Origin: Luteimonas panaciterrae
GTDB taxonomy: Bacteria > Pseudomonadota > Gammaproteobacteria > Xanthomonadales > Xanthomonadaceae
Assembly: GCF_020511115.1 (NCBI RefSeq)
Contig: NZ_JAJAVH010000004.1
Span: forward strand, 372,001 to 436,000
Direction: 5' to 3'
Length of the DNA stretch: 64,000 nt
Shown here: piece by piece, positions 38,192 to 47,893 of the stretch
Layout of the letters: every line of letters starts with the position of its first letter
Numbering within the stretch: the first letter of the stretch is position 1
Position numbers and translations under genes: made by a program
The notes under the pieces: generated by a model
Databases searched by the model: none
Told to the model about the DNA's origin: nothing
The model's input: only the letters and a program-made list of their open reading frames with translations

Positions 38192-40108
38192 ATGAGCCTC
38201 CATCCCCGCATCGCCGCCGTCACCGACCGCATCCGCAAGCGCAGCGCGCCTTCGCGTGCGGCGTATCTCGCCGGCATCGACGCGGCCCATCGTGAAGGCC
38301 CAACGCGCACGCGGCTGTCCTGCGGCAATCTCGCGCACGGCTTCGCCGCGTGCGGGCCGACCGACAAGGGCCGTCTGCGCGCGGATGTCACGCCCAACCT
38401 CGCCATCGTCAACGCGTACAACGACATGCTCTCGGCGCATCAGCCGTTCGAGACGTATCCGGCGATGATCCGCGAGATCGCGCGGGAACTGGGCGCCACC
38501 GCGCAGGTCGCCGGCGGCGTGCCGGCAATGTGCGACGGCGTGACCCAGGGCCGCGCCGGCATGGAACTGTCGCTGTTCTCGCGCGACGCGATCGCGCAGG
38601 CGACGGCGATCTCGCTCTCGCACGACATGTTCGACAGCACCCTCTACCTCGGCGTCTGCGACAAGATCGTGCCGGGCCTGCTGATCGGTGCCCTCGCCTT
38701 CGGTCATCTGCCCGCCATCTTCGTGCCCGCCGGCCCGATGACGCCCGGCATTCCCAACAAGAAAAAGGCGGAAGTGCGCGAACGCTACGCCGCCGGCGAG
38801 GCCACGCGCGAGGAATTGCTCGAAGCCGAAGCCGCCTCGTATCACGCGCCCGGCACCTGCACCTTCTACGGCACCGCCAATTCCAACCAGGTGTTGCTTG
38901 AAGCGATGGGCGTGCAATTGCCCGGATCTTCCTTCGTCAATCCCGGCACGCCGCTCCGCGATGCGTTGACGCGCGCGGCCACTGAACGCGCGCTGCGCAT
39001 CACCGCTCTCGGTGCGGACTATCGGCCATTCGGACGTTTGATCGACGAGCGCGCCATCGTCAACGCCCTCGCCGCTTTGATGGCGACCGGCGGCTCCACC
39101 AATCACACGATCCACTGGGTCGCGGTCGCGCGCGCCGCCGGCATCGTGCTGACGTGGGACGACATCGACGTGATCTCGCAGACCGTGCCATTGCTGGCGC
39201 GCGTCTATCCCAACGGCGACGCCGATGTGAACCGCTTCGCCGCCGCGGGCGGCATCCCGTTCGTGTTCCGCGAACTGCTCGATGCCGGTCTGATGCACGA
39301 GGACATCGCTACCGTCGTGCCCGGCGGCATGCGTGCCTACTGCGACGAACCGCGTTTGCAAGACGGAACGCTCGCCTACTCGCCCGGCATCGCCGACAGC
39401 GCCGACGAAAACGTGGTGCGGCCCGCCGCCAATGCCTTCGAAGCACAGGGCGGACTGCGACTGCTGCGCGGCAACCTCGGACGCTCGCTGATCAAGCTCT
39501 CGGCGGTGAAGCCCGAATTCCGCACGATCGAAGCGCCCGCAGTGGTCGTCGACACACCGCAAGCCTTGAACAAGCTGCACGCCGCCGGCAGCCTGCCGCA
39601 GGATTTCGTCGCCGTGGTGCGCTACCAGGGCCCGCGCGCCAACGGCATGCCTGAACTGCATTCGCTGGCACCGCTGCTCGGCATGCTGCAGAACCAGGGC
39701 CGCCGCGTCGCGCTCGTCACCGATGGCCGTCTGTCCGGTGCTTCCGGCAAGATTCCCGCCGCGATCCACCTCACACCGGAAGCCGCGCGCGAAGGTCCCA
39801 TCGGCAAGCTGCGCGAAGGCGACATCATCCGCCTGGACGGCGAGGCCGGCGTGCTCGAAGCCCTGGTCGACGCCGACGAGTGGAATGCACGCACGCTCGC
39901 GCCCAATACCACGCCGCATGCGCAGGACCTCGGGCGCAATCTCTTCGCGTACAACCGCGCCATGGTCGGCCCGGCCGATCGCGGCGCGCTGTCGATCTCC
40001 TGCGGCCCACCCTCGGCCGACGGCAGCGTGTGGGAGTACGACGCGGAATACGAACTTGGACACGATGCGGCCGCCGCGGAAGCACCGCATGAAGCCAAGG
40101 ATGCCTGA
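38192..40108 (+). CDS. edd: 6-phosphogluconate dehydratase
   Basis: 638 residues, larger than the E. coli enzyme (603). IlvD/Edd family Fe-S enzyme: [64 protein letters not shown] and [15 protein letters not shown] hold the cluster cysteines and substrate residues. It produces 2-keto-3-deoxy-6-phosphogluconate. The extra C-terminal residues form a short Ala/Glu/Asp-rich tail. It is 66 bp after pgl and 60 bp before eda, in the same direction. Confidence 0.97.
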   Translation: MSLHPRIAAVTDRIRKRSAPSRAAYLAGIDAAHREGPTRTRLSCGNLAHGFAACGPTDKGRLRADVTPNLAIVNAYNDMLSAHQPFETYPAMIREIARELGATAQVAGGVPAMCDGVTQGRAGMELSLFSRDAIAQATAISLSHDMFDSTLYLGVCDKIVPGLLIGALAFGHLPAIFVPAGPMTPGIPNKKKAEVRERYAAGEATREELLEAEAASYHAPGTCTFYGTANSNQVLLEAMGVQLPGSSFVNPGTPLRDALTRAATERALRITALGADYRPFGRLIDERAIVNALAALMATGGSTNHTIHWVAVARAAGIVLTWDDIDVISQTVPLLARVYPNGDADVNRFAAAGGIPFVFRELLDAGLMHEDIATVVPGGMRAYCDEPRLQDGTLAYSPGIADSADENVVRPAANAFEAQGGLRLLRGNLGRSLIKLSAVKPEFRTIEAPAVVVDTPQALNKLHAAGSLPQDFVAVVRYQGPRANGMPELHSLAPLLGMLQNQGRRVALVTDGRLSGASGKIPAAIHLTPEAAREGPIGKLREGDIIRLDGEAGVLEALVDADEWNARTLAPNTTPHAQDLGRNLFAYNRAMVGPADRGALSISCGPPSADGSVWEYDAEYELGHDAAAAEAPHEAKDA

Positions 40109-40168
40109 CGCGCGACAATCATCCGCGCCATCACCGCACGCCCCCACCACTCTCACAGCCCTCACACG

Positions 40169-40825
40169 ATGACCATCGAACAAACGCAGCAGAAAGCCGA
40201 AACACTGCTCCGTGCCGCCGGCATTCTTCCCGTCGTGACCGTCGACAGCGTCGATCAGGCGAAGCATCTGGCCGATGCGCTGTTGAGTGGCGGCCTGACC
40301 AGCATCGAACTCACCCTGCGCACGCCCGTGGCGATCGATGCGCTGGCGGCGCTGAAGAAAACGCTTCCCGATATCGTCATCGGCGCCGGCACCGTGCTCA
40401 CGGCCGATCAAATTCGCGCATCCATCGATGCCGGCGCGGACTTCCTGGTCACGCCCGGAACTCCGCCCGCCTTGGCCGATGCGCTCGCACAAGCCTCGAT
40501 TCCGGCCGTGCCGGGCGGCGCCACTCCCACTGAATTCCTCTCGCTGATGGCGCGCGGCTTCCGCGTCTGCAAGCTGTTCCCGGCCAGCGCCGTGGGCGGT
40601 CTCACGATGCTGAAAGGCCTCGCCGGACCGCTCGCCGGTCTGAAACTCTGTCCGACCGGCGGCATCAGCGAGGACAATGCCGCGGAATTCCTCGCGCAGC
40701 CGAACGTCGTCTGCATCGGCGGTTCGTGGATGGTGCCCAAGACCTGGCTCGATGCCGGTCAATGGGACAAGGTTCGCGAAAGCGCGGCGCGCGCCGCCGT
40801 CATCATCAAGAACGCGGCCGGTTGA
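40169..40825 (+). CDS. eda: KDPG aldolase (2-dehydro-3-deoxy-phosphogluconate aldolase)
   Basis: 218 residues. Class I aldolase with the Schiff-base lysine in FRVCKLFPAS (Lys135), the proton-relay glutamate in SIELTLRTP (Glu47), and the motifs GAGTVLTADQI and CPTGGISEDN. It splits KDPG to pyruvate and glyceraldehyde-3-phosphate, completing the Entner-Doudoroff pathway. It is the last gene of the operon; a hairpin overlaps its stop. Confidence 0.97.
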   Translation: MTIEQTQQKAETLLRAAGILPVVTVDSVDQAKHLADALLSGGLTSIELTLRTPVAIDALAALKKTLPDIVIGAGTVLTADQIRASIDAGADFLVTPGTPPALADALAQASIPAVPGGATPTEFLSLMARGFRVCKLFPASAVGGLTMLKGLAGPLAGLKLCPTGGISEDNAAEFLAQPNVVCIGGSWMVPKTWLDAGQWDKVRESAARAAVIIKNAAG

Positions 40826-40844
40826 GCCTGTTTTCGCGGCTCAA
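40822..40844. terminator. Terminator overlapping the convergent stops of eda and the membrane-protein gene
   Basis: 7-bp stem TTGAGCC / GGCTCAA with a 9-base loop, followed on the plus strand by TCCTTATTTT. The two arms include the stop codons of both convergent genes, which are only 15 bp apart. Confidence 0.6.
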
Positions 40845-41554
40845 TCCTTATTTTCCGGAACACCGCGCGTGAATCGGATGGCATAGCCATCGCCGTGCCA
40901 GGCCCACGCCTGCAGCGCAAACCAGATCACCAGCAACAAACCGAGTTGCCACTCCAGCGCATTCTCGACGCGGTCGTGCGCCGCATCGCTCAGCGCGAAG
41001 GTCGAAGCAACACTGACGACACCGAGCGCCAGCATCACCACGCAAACCGATGTCATGCCAACGGATAGACGGCGCGGCAATCGTCCCTGTCGCATCGCCA
41101 GATGCATGAACCCCAGCTGCGCCAGGAAACCGAAACCGAAGAAGACGGTCACGCCGTAGCGGCGCAGGAAACGATAAGTCTCGCCTTCGGTACCCAGGAA
41201 CGTGGCATAAACCGCGAGCGCGAATGCGGACACGAGGCCCAACACCAGGAAAATCCTTTCACCCGCCCTGCCTTCCGGTGTGCGCAGCCATTCGCGCGCC
41301 GACCACCAGTTCGCCGCGACCAGCAAGGCGCAAGGCAGCACCATCAGACGGAATAGATGGTTCCCCAATCCATGACGCGCGGCGCGGCTGATCGAAGTGC
41401 AGCCTTCCAGATACGGCACGCAAAATGGGATGTATCCCGTCTGCACCGAAATCCACCAGGCCAGATGCACGGCGACCATCAGGATGACGGCGACGGCAAA
41501 CGGCAGCGGCCAGAGCGGGATGATGCGCGGGCTCATCAGCGCAAGATAGCGCAT
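40841..41554 (-). CDS. Integral membrane protein of unknown function (about six TM segments)
   Basis: 237 residues with about six hydrophobic segments (roughly 12-33, 66-83, 100-120, 133-151, 165-187, 203-218). A conserved-looking loop after the first segment reads PYLEGCTSISRAARHGLGN. Its shape recalls the Ser-x-x-Ala/Gly loop of Frag1/DRAM/Sfk1-type six-TM proteins, but I cannot claim family membership. The start is uncertain: ATG 41554 and ATG 41536 both lack a strong ribosome-binding site. It begins 35 bp after the stop of the discoidin protein on the same strand and may be read with it. Confidence 0.7.
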   Translation of the reverse strand: MRYLALMSPRIIPLWPLPFAVAVILMVAVHLAWWISVQTGYIPFCVPYLEGCTSISRAARHGLGNHLFRLMVLPCALLVAANWWSAREWLRTPEGRAGERIFLVLGLVSAFALAVYATFLGTEGETYRFLRRYGVTVFFGFGFLAQLGFMHLAMRQGRLPRRLSVGMTSVCVVMLALGVVSVASTFALSDAAHDRVENALEWQLGLLLVIWFALQAWAWHGDGYAIRFTRGVPENKD

Positions 41555-41589
41555 TCGGTGACGCTTCTGATCGAGGCTCCGTCGGAACG

Positions 41590-44500
41590 CTATTTCCCTG
41601 CGATCTTCACCTTGGCAGGCAGTTCATGGATGCGCAGTTCGTTGTCTTGCCATGATGCCGGCTTACCGTTGATCGTGGTGTTGCCAGGCGTTCCCGCATA
41701 GGGCCACGGCAGCACCAGACCGCCTTGCGGTAGACGCAGGCCCTCGCTGATCTCCAGCGTCACTCCACCATCACTATCCTTGCGCAGCGAGTAACTCAGC
41801 TCCCCTTGCGCGGTGCGCATGTCACGCACCTCGATGCCGCCACCGTCGAGCCAATCGGCCGGAACGCCGGCCGCCAGCACCAGGCTGTCGTCGATCTCGC
41901 GGGTATAGGCGAACATATCCAGCGCTGAACGGACGAAGTCCGATGCCACCCACGCATGCGGCAGGTCACCAACAAAGAACGGTTTACGCGGTGTGTGCGA
42001 TACCACTTCCGCCCATTGGTTCCAAGCTTGCGGCGCGCGGTCCTTGAAGAAGAACTCGATAGCCTCCCACGCACGCTCGCGCCAGCCCAGGCGCACGAAG
42101 GCGGCGACGTTGCGCCACTCATAAGGCGTGTAGTCCTTCCATTCCCGCTTGCCGTCGCGGCGCTGCACGAATTCGCGCCAATAGCGCTCGAATCCGTTGC
42201 GTAGAAGATCCGGCGGCAGTCTGCCCTGTTCACCGCCGGGCGCCAGCGCGATCGTGGTCGAAGTCGGATCGAAGTCGCCGAGTTCCGCAGAGCCAGGAAG
42301 ATAATCGATCTTGTGCAGTTTGGCCGCCGCCTGCAGGGACACATACAAATCGTCACGGAACTGATCCCGTGATGCCGCGAAGCGCTTCGCATCTTCCGGC
42401 TTGCCCAGCCATTGCGCGATCTCGACGGCATCCTTGTAACCACGCAGCGCCCAGAAATTGTCCCAGTACGAATGCATTGGCTTGGCCGAATAGCCTTCAT
42501 GACTGATCGACACCGGCATCATGCCGTAGAACGCGGGGTTCTTGGCCCGATTCGCTTCCGTACGCTCGCTCAGGCGCAGCTTCTCCATGTAGTCGAAGGC
42601 GCCGACCACATGCGGCCACATCTTTTGCAGGAATGCCTTGTCGCCGTCATAACGATAAAGCTCGGCGATATTGAAGATCAGCTCGCCGTGACTATCGTTT
42701 TCCGGCACCGGATCGCTGCCGCGCGAATCGACGCAACACGGCACCATGCCATCGTTGAACTGGAACGGCGCATACCAGTCGACATAGTCGCGCACCACAT
42801 CTTCCCGTGCCATGCGCAGGAGACCTTCCGAGATCATCGCTCCGTCGCGAATCCAGCTACGCGCGTACGAGCGCGTTCCCGGCTGCAAACGCGGCCCGAT
42901 GCGGGAGATGAGCATGTGCGCGGTCGCGGTACGCAAGGTATCGATCAGATCCTGCCCCTGCGCTGGCACCTGAATCTGCACGCGATCGAGCTTTCCGTGC
43001 CATTGCGCAGAAACGTCAGCCAAAGCACGAGCAGCATCGAAATGTGCGACATCCGGGAAATCACCGGTCAACGGCGCCACCCACGAAAACTCGCGGCTTT
43101 CTCCAGGTGCCAGCTGTAGTTCGTATACCCATGCGCCGGATGCAAGCTTTGTCGGATCCTTGACGGCGGCGGAAACCCGCGGATACTCCTCCGTCAAGCG
43201 CTCCACGGCGATTCCTTCATCGAACGTCTGCGAAAAGTGCGCATCCGCGCTTTGCAATGCACGCACGCGGACCTTTCCATCGATTTCCACTGCCCGCTCT
43301 CCGACATGCAGCGTCGTGATCGGACTGAAACCGCCAATGGTATTGAGGAACTGACTAGGCGGATTGACCTGCAACGGACGCACGGCCAAAGCCAGCGCAA
43401 TCTTGCGCGATTGCGAAGCCGTGTTGGTCAGCTTGTACCGAGCCACCAATTGCGAGCTGGGAGCGTCTCCTTGCACGAACGCCGTCGTTTCAAGGGTGAA
43501 GGCCGCATGCTTCCAGGTCGCGGTAGGGATCGGCAGATAACCATCACGCAACGACTGGGACGTTTCCACATCGTTCCATGTCACCAGCTTGCCGGCATCG
43601 AGCACGAACGGTTCGATGCTGAAGCCGCCCTTCCCCACCTCGATCGCGCCATCTTCGCCGATCAGTCCTTGTTCGAGACCGCCATCGATGCCAACGATCG
43701 TCCAATAGGGTTGTTCACCACTGAAGCCTCGCGGATACCAGCCACGCGGTGAATTCGCGGCAACCGATTTGATGAAATCGTTCGGTATCGCCGCATATGA
43801 CAATGGTTGCACGGCGATTTCCGCCAGTGCCGCTTCGCGTCCCGCGGCGGGCTCCAAGACAAGACGCAGATAACGGGCTTCGGACTCCGGCAACGCGATA
43901 TCGTCACGACCGCCGTTGCTTCGACGCACCTCGCGCACTTCACGCCAACCATTTCCGTCATCCGAAACCAGCACCCGGTAGTCCGGAACAAATGTTCCCG
44001 GCATCCAGTTCAACACCAGCCCGCCGAATTCGCGCACACGGCCCAAGTCAAGGGTCAAGGCGGGATTTTCGTTCAACGCGACCTGCCAAGCCGTTTCCGG
44101 TTTGCCGTCGATCGCATTTCCGGCACCTGCCGCGGAAACCGTGGCTGTCGCGTCTCCGCGCAGCGGGGAATCATCCTGCTTCGACAATAACTCCATTTCC
44201 AGATCGTCGAAACAGACCGAGCCTTTTCCGCCGGCGCTGTTATAGATCGTGAATTCAAGCTTGGTGCTTCGCCTCAAGACACGATCCGGATCTGGCCCCC
44301 AGGCTTTGTCGATGTGACGCTTCTTGTAGCGAACCTCGGTCCATTGCTTCGGAAACTCGTACTTCGGTCGATTGACCCACCAGACGTTGTCGCCGCTGGC
44401 ATCGATGAATTTCATCTGCAGGTCGTTCGCTGGCGAATCGCCACGAAGCCGGAATGAGAACGCGTAATTTTCTGGGTAGTCGATCGCGAGGTTGCGCTGG

Positions 44501-44724
44501 ATGCCGGCGTAGCCGGAGACGCCGTTGAAATCGTAGTCCAGGCAGAGGGCGTCGCCCTGCGCGCTTTCTACTTTTCTCAAGGTCGCCGTGACTTGGTTCG
44601 AAGTCACTACACGCCATGCTGAAGTGTCGTCAAAACCATCGAGCTGGCGCTTGCTGATCGTCTCCTGAGCATGGGCGGTTGCCATGGACAGGGTTAGTGC
44701 GACTATGGATACGATTCTCAACAT
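41590..44724 (-). CDS. Secreted discoidin-domain protein with six-hairpin glycosidase-like domain
   Basis: 1044 residues from MLRIVSIVALTL; signal peptide about 1-19 (ending ATAHA). Residues 20-195 are a jelly-roll, CBM-like region (DGFDDTSAWRV, SVCFDDLEMEL). Residues 200-325 are an F5/8-type C (discoidin) domain: NAIDGKPETAWQ, TLDLGRVREFGGLVLNW, RYLRLVLEP. After a long beta-sandwich region, about residues 600-970 have the look of an (alpha/alpha)6 barrel: YARSWIRDGAMISEGLLRM, PENDSHGELIFNIAELYRY, HSYWDNFWALRGYKDA. Acidic residues in these helices are possible catalytic groups. I do not recognise the CAZy family. It is downstream of the sugar permeases and GH144, so a periplasmic or surface role in the same glycan pathway is likely. 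The substrate is unknown. Confidence 0.8.
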   Translation of the reverse strand: MLRIVSIVALTLSMATAHAQETISKRQLDGFDDTSAWRVVTSNQVTATLRKVESAQGDALCLDYDFNGVSGYAGIQRNLAIDYPENYAFSFRLRGDSPANDLQMKFIDASGDNVWWVNRPKYEFPKQWTEVRYKKRHIDKAWGPDPDRVLRRSTKLEFTIYNSAGGKGSVCFDDLEMELLSKQDDSPLRGDATATVSAAGAGNAIDGKPETAWQVALNENPALTLDLGRVREFGGLVLNWMPGTFVPDYRVLVSDDGNGWREVREVRRSNGGRDDIALPESEARYLRLVLEPAAGREAALAEIAVQPLSYAAIPNDFIKSVAANSPRGWYPRGFSGEQPYWTIVGIDGGLEQGLIGEDGAIEVGKGGFSIEPFVLDAGKLVTWNDVETSQSLRDGYLPIPTATWKHAAFTLETTAFVQGDAPSSQLVARYKLTNTASQSRKIALALAVRPLQVNPPSQFLNTIGGFSPITTLHVGERAVEIDGKVRVRALQSADAHFSQTFDEGIAVERLTEEYPRVSAAVKDPTKLASGAWVYELQLAPGESREFSWVAPLTGDFPDVAHFDAARALADVSAQWHGKLDRVQIQVPAQGQDLIDTLRTATAHMLISRIGPRLQPGTRSYARSWIRDGAMISEGLLRMAREDVVRDYVDWYAPFQFNDGMVPCCVDSRGSDPVPENDSHGELIFNIAELYRYDGDKAFLQKMWPHVVGAFDYMEKLRLSERTEANRAKNPAFYGMMPVSISHEGYSAKPMHSYWDNFWALRGYKDAVEIAQWLGKPEDAKRFAASRDQFRDDLYVSLQAAAKLHKIDYLPGSAELGDFDPTSTTIALAPGGEQGRLPPDLLRNGFERYWREFVQRRDGKREWKDYTPYEWRNVAAFVRLGWRERAWEAIEFFFKDRAPQAWNQWAEVVSHTPRKPFFVGDLPHAWVASDFVRSALDMFAYTREIDDSLVLAAGVPADWLDGGGIEVRDMRTAQGELSYSLRKDSDGGVTLEISEGLRLPQGGLVLPWPYAGTPGNTTINGKPASWQDNELRIHELPAKVKIAGK

Positions 44725-44797
44725 AAGCTTCTTGTGTGTTGGTGCGCCATGGCTGCTGCCTTCCATGGCGCGGCAATACGGGCTGCGGATCGTTCCA

Positions 44798-44870
44798 GCC
44801 CGGCCATCCATGACCGGGCGTTCGGGGCCGCGGCCGATGCCGATAGGGCATCGACCAAGCGCGGCCCCTC
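44798..44870 (+). repeat. 73-bp structured repeat, copy A
   Basis: Ungapped 61/73 match to 63270-63342. It folds as two hairpins. Stem I pairs 44798-44805 with 44812-44819 (one mismatch). Stem II pairs 44824-44831 with 44861-44868 and encloses an inner hairpin GCCGATGCC-GATAG-GGCATCGAC. It lies between the permease stop, which it touches, and the discoidin-protein gene, on the opposite strand to both. No protein is supported across it. Confidence 0.75.
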
Positions 44871-45690
44871 ACCCCTTCACGCTTCCAAGCAAGAGTCCTT
44901 GGATGTAATGCCGTTGCAGCACCAGGAACAACAGCAGCACGGGCACGATCGTGACCACCGACCCCGCCATCATCAATTCGTTGTCCTGCACGTGTTCGCG
45001 CGAGAGCGAGGCCAGCGCCACCGGCAATGTCTGCAGATCCTGATTGCTGAGCACGATCAACGGCCACATGAAATCGTTCCATGCGCCGAGGAAGCTGAAG
45101 ATCGCCAGTGTCACCAGGATCGGCTTCAACACGGGCAGCACGACCTGGAAGAAGATGCGGAACTCGCCCGCCCCATCGATGCGCGCCGCTTCCAGCAACT
45201 CGTCCGGAATCGAGCGCGCGTACTGTCTCACCAGGAAAATTCCGAAGATCGCGGCCATGCCGGGAACGATCGCGCCCGCATAGGTATTCACCAGTCCCAT
45301 CGTCTTCAACAGCAGGAACAAGGGCATCATCGAAACCTGTGCCGGAATCACCAGCGCCGCGAGCAAAGCGCGGAACGTCCCTTCCCGCCCCGCGAACTTC
45401 AACTTGGCGAAGGCATATCCCGCCATGGTATTGAACAGCAGCGACAGCAACGTCACGCAAGTCGCGACCAGGAAGCTGTTGACCAGATAACGCCCCATCC
45501 CGGCCTTTGCGAACAGTTCGCGATAGTTGTGCAGCGTGGGTTCCGCCGGCAGCAACGGGGGTGGAAAATGGCCCGCCTCGCCCGTCTGCATGAACGAGAC
45601 GGACAACATCCACAACAGCGGCGCGAGACTGAACACGGCCAACGCGATCAGCAATGCATTGATGACAGCCGTGGCAAAGCGATGGTTCAT
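44869..45690 (-). CDS. Sugar ABC transporter permease (MalG/CUT1 type)
   Basis: 273 residues, six TM segments. The ATPase-coupling EAA loop reads EAARIDGAGEFRIFFQVVLP near residues 187-206. N-terminus and overall size match the MalG-like second permease of CUT1 importers. It starts one base after the stop of the first permease. Its stop abuts structured repeat copy A. No ATPase gene is adjacent. Confidence 0.95.
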   Translation of the reverse strand: MNHRFATAVINALLIALAVFSLAPLLWMLSVSFMQTGEAGHFPPPLLPAEPTLHNYRELFAKAGMGRYLVNSFLVATCVTLLSLLFNTMAGYAFAKLKFAGREGTFRALLAALVIPAQVSMMPLFLLLKTMGLVNTYAGAIVPGMAAIFGIFLVRQYARSIPDELLEAARIDGAGEFRIFFQVVLPVLKPILVTLAIFSFLGAWNDFMWPLIVLSNQDLQTLPVALASLSREHVQDNELMMAGSVVTIVPVLLLFLVLQRHYIQGLLLGSVKG

Positions 45691-45691
45691 A

Positions 45692-46570
45692 TCACTCCGC
45701 CCCTTTGCGTCGCGCGAACCAGAACAGACCGCTCGACACCGCCGTCATCAGCGCGAACAGCAGGAACGCCACGGCGGAAGCATTGCCGAGGTTCCACCAT
45801 TTGAAGCCTTCCTCATACATCAGGTACAACACGCTCTTGGTGCTTTCCAGCGGCCCGCCCTGCGTCATCACGTAGGGCTCGGCGAACAGCTGGAAGTAAC
45901 CGGCCATGGTGAGGATGCTGACCAGCAGCAGGATCGGCCCCAGCATCGGTAGCGTGACGTGCCGGAATTGTTGCGGACCCGAAGCACCGTCGATACGCGC
46001 GGCCTCGTACAGATCTTCTGGAATCGCCTGCAAACCGGCCAGGAAGATGATCATGTTGTAGCCGAAGTTCTTCCACACCGCGAAGACGATGATCGCGGGC
46101 ATCGCCCAGTCCGGATCGCCCAGCCAGTCGATCGGATCGACACCGACCAGCGACAAACCGTAATTGATCAGGCCGTAGCGGGTATGGAACAGATAGCGCC
46201 AGATCACCGCCACCGCGACCACCGTGGTGACGACGGGTGCGAAATAAGCCGTGCGGAAAAAACCCTTGAAGCGCCCGAGCCTGGAGTGCAGCAGCAACGC
46301 CGCCCCCAGCGAAATCGCGATCGAGAGCGGCACCCCCACGATGACGAAATACAAGGTATTGCCAAGGGTTTTCCAGAACAGCGGATTCCTCAGCAAGCCG
46401 AGATAATTGTCGAAGGCGACGAACCGCAGGTTATGGATATCCGCCAGCGCGTAGATGTCGAAATCGGTGAGGCTCAAGCCCAGCGCCGCGATCACCGGCA
46501 GGAAGAAGAAGACGCTGATCACGAGCAGCGCCGGAGCGGCGAACATCCAGCCGGCGACGCCCGACTTCAT
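45692..46570 (-). CDS. Sugar ABC transporter permease (MalF/CUT1 type)
   Basis: 292 residues from MKSGVAGWMFAAPALL, the ATG overlapping the binding-protein stop (ATGA), so translationally coupled. Six TM segments, with the EAA loop EAARIDGASGPQQFRHVTLP. A longer in-frame start 13 codons upstream lies inside the preceding gene and is less likely. It forms the inner-membrane channel with the second permease. Confidence 0.95.
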   Translation of the reverse strand: MKSGVAGWMFAAPALLVISVFFFLPVIAALGLSLTDFDIYALADIHNLRFVAFDNYLGLLRNPLFWKTLGNTLYFVIVGVPLSIAISLGAALLLHSRLGRFKGFFRTAYFAPVVTTVVAVAVIWRYLFHTRYGLINYGLSLVGVDPIDWLGDPDWAMPAIIVFAVWKNFGYNMIIFLAGLQAIPEDLYEAARIDGASGPQQFRHVTLPMLGPILLLVSILTMAGYFQLFAEPYVMTQGGPLESTKSVLYLMYEEGFKWWNLGNASAVAFLLFALMTAVSSGLFWFARRKGAE

Positions 46571-47886
46571 GGCTGCGCTCCCGCCGTGACGCGATGCGCC
46601 AGCATCCACCGCCGTTTCTCCAGAATCTTGTCCGCGCGCCGGTCCAGTTCCGCCGCCGCTTCATCGACCGTCAGGCGGTCGTTGGCCAGCTGCTCGCCGA
46701 TCACGCGCAACTCGGTGGCAATGCGCTCCCACTCCGGCACTTTCGGTGTTGGCCGCGCACGCTCGAGCTGGATGCGATAGGCACGCGCATACGGATCGTC
46801 CGCCAGCGACTTCGCCTCCCACGGCGAACGTCTCGATGGCAGATTGCCAGTGATGCCATGAAATTTCACCTGCACTTCCGGCCTCGACAGATAGGCGATC
46901 AACTTCCATGCCGCCGCCTTGTGCTTGGAAGTGCGGAACACGACGAAGCTGGTACCGCCGGCCACGGAAGCACCCGGTCCGTCCGGACCTGGCAACGGCA
47001 TCGTCATCCACGATTTCGCCAATTCCGGCGGCAACCGCTTCTTGAATTCGGCGATGTTCCACGGTCCATTGATGTAGAAGGTGTAGTAACCGTTGCCGAA
47101 TTCATCCCAGACGTTCGAGATCGCGGTATTGGCGACCTTCGGCGCCCAATTGTTGTCGAATATTTCCTTGTAGAACGCCAGGGTCCGTTTGAACCCGGCG
47201 CTACGGAAATTGCCGTAACGCCCACCGTCGCGCAGGAGCGGCTCGTCCTGTTGAATCGCAAGATTCAACAAGGGCTCATACTCATTGACCGGGAGCAGGA
47301 TCGCATAACGCTTCGGCCCAACCATGCGCTTGATCGCCGCCAGCGCCGTGCTCCACTCGCGCCAATTCGCCGGCGGCTTGGTGATTCCCGCTTCGCGCAG
47401 GAGATCGGTTCGATAGAACGGCAAGCGCGTTTCCACATACCAGGGGACTGCGTATGTTTTCCCATCGATCACACCGCTGTCCCAGGCGCTCGGATAGAAA
47501 TCATTGACGCCGAAGCCTGCGGTCGCCTTGATTTCGGCATCCAGCGGTTCCAGCGCATCGAGTTCCGCGAACTCCGGAATCCAGGTGTTTCCGATCGGTG
47601 TCACATCCGGCAGCGAATCTCCCGCGAACGCGGTCAACAGTTTTTCGTGAGCGGACAGCACCGGCATCTGCTGCAACTGCACGTCGATCTCCGGATGCAG
47701 GCGTTCGAACTCGCGCACGATCGGCACGATCGCCTCACCTTCATACCCCATCACCCAGAACTTTACGACTTCGCGGCCCTGGTCATTCCGGCCGCAAGCG
47801 GATGCCGCCAGAAGCACGCCACATAGCAACAATCCGCGCATCATGCACGCGATCACGGACGATCGACGTTCGCCCTTCGCGCCCAT
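46567..47886 (-). CDS. Sugar ABC transporter substrate-binding lipoprotein
   Basis: 439 residues from the ATG 7 bp after the GH144 stop (weak AGG ahead of it); MMRGLLL at 47844 is an alternative start. Lipobox LLAASAC. Family 1 solute-binding protein: VVKFWVMGYEGEAIVPIVREFERLHPEIDVQ, LPDVTPIGNTWIPEFAELDAL, GVIDGKTYAVPWYVETRLPFYRTDLL, WKLIAYLSRPEVQVKFH. Position between GH144 and two permeases implies capture of the oligosaccharides released by GH144, but the ligand is inferred only. Confidence 0.93.
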   Translation of the reverse strand: MGAKGERRSSVIACMMRGLLLCGVLLAASACGRNDQGREVVKFWVMGYEGEAIVPIVREFERLHPEIDVQLQQMPVLSAHEKLLTAFAGDSLPDVTPIGNTWIPEFAELDALEPLDAEIKATAGFGVNDFYPSAWDSGVIDGKTYAVPWYVETRLPFYRTDLLREAGITKPPANWREWSTALAAIKRMVGPKRYAILLPVNEYEPLLNLAIQQDEPLLRDGGRYGNFRSAGFKRTLAFYKEIFDNNWAPKVANTAISNVWDEFGNGYYTFYINGPWNIAEFKKRLPPELAKSWMTMPLPGPDGPGASVAGGTSFVVFRTSKHKAAAWKLIAYLSRPEVQVKFHGITGNLPSRRSPWEAKSLADDPYARAYRIQLERARPTPKVPEWERIATELRVIGEQLANDRLTVDEAAAELDRRADKILEKRRWMLAHRVTAGAQP

Positions 47887-47893
47887 CGAGAGC

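Noticed and set aside
38177-40762. 861-codon frame antisense to edd and eda
   Set aside because: Overlaps two certain Entner-Doudoroff genes; no independent support.
44684-44908. Plus-strand frame across repeat copy A encoding PMPIGHRPSAAP
   Set aside because: The peptide resembles the ccmA N-terminus only because both are translations of the same repeat; no gene is supported.
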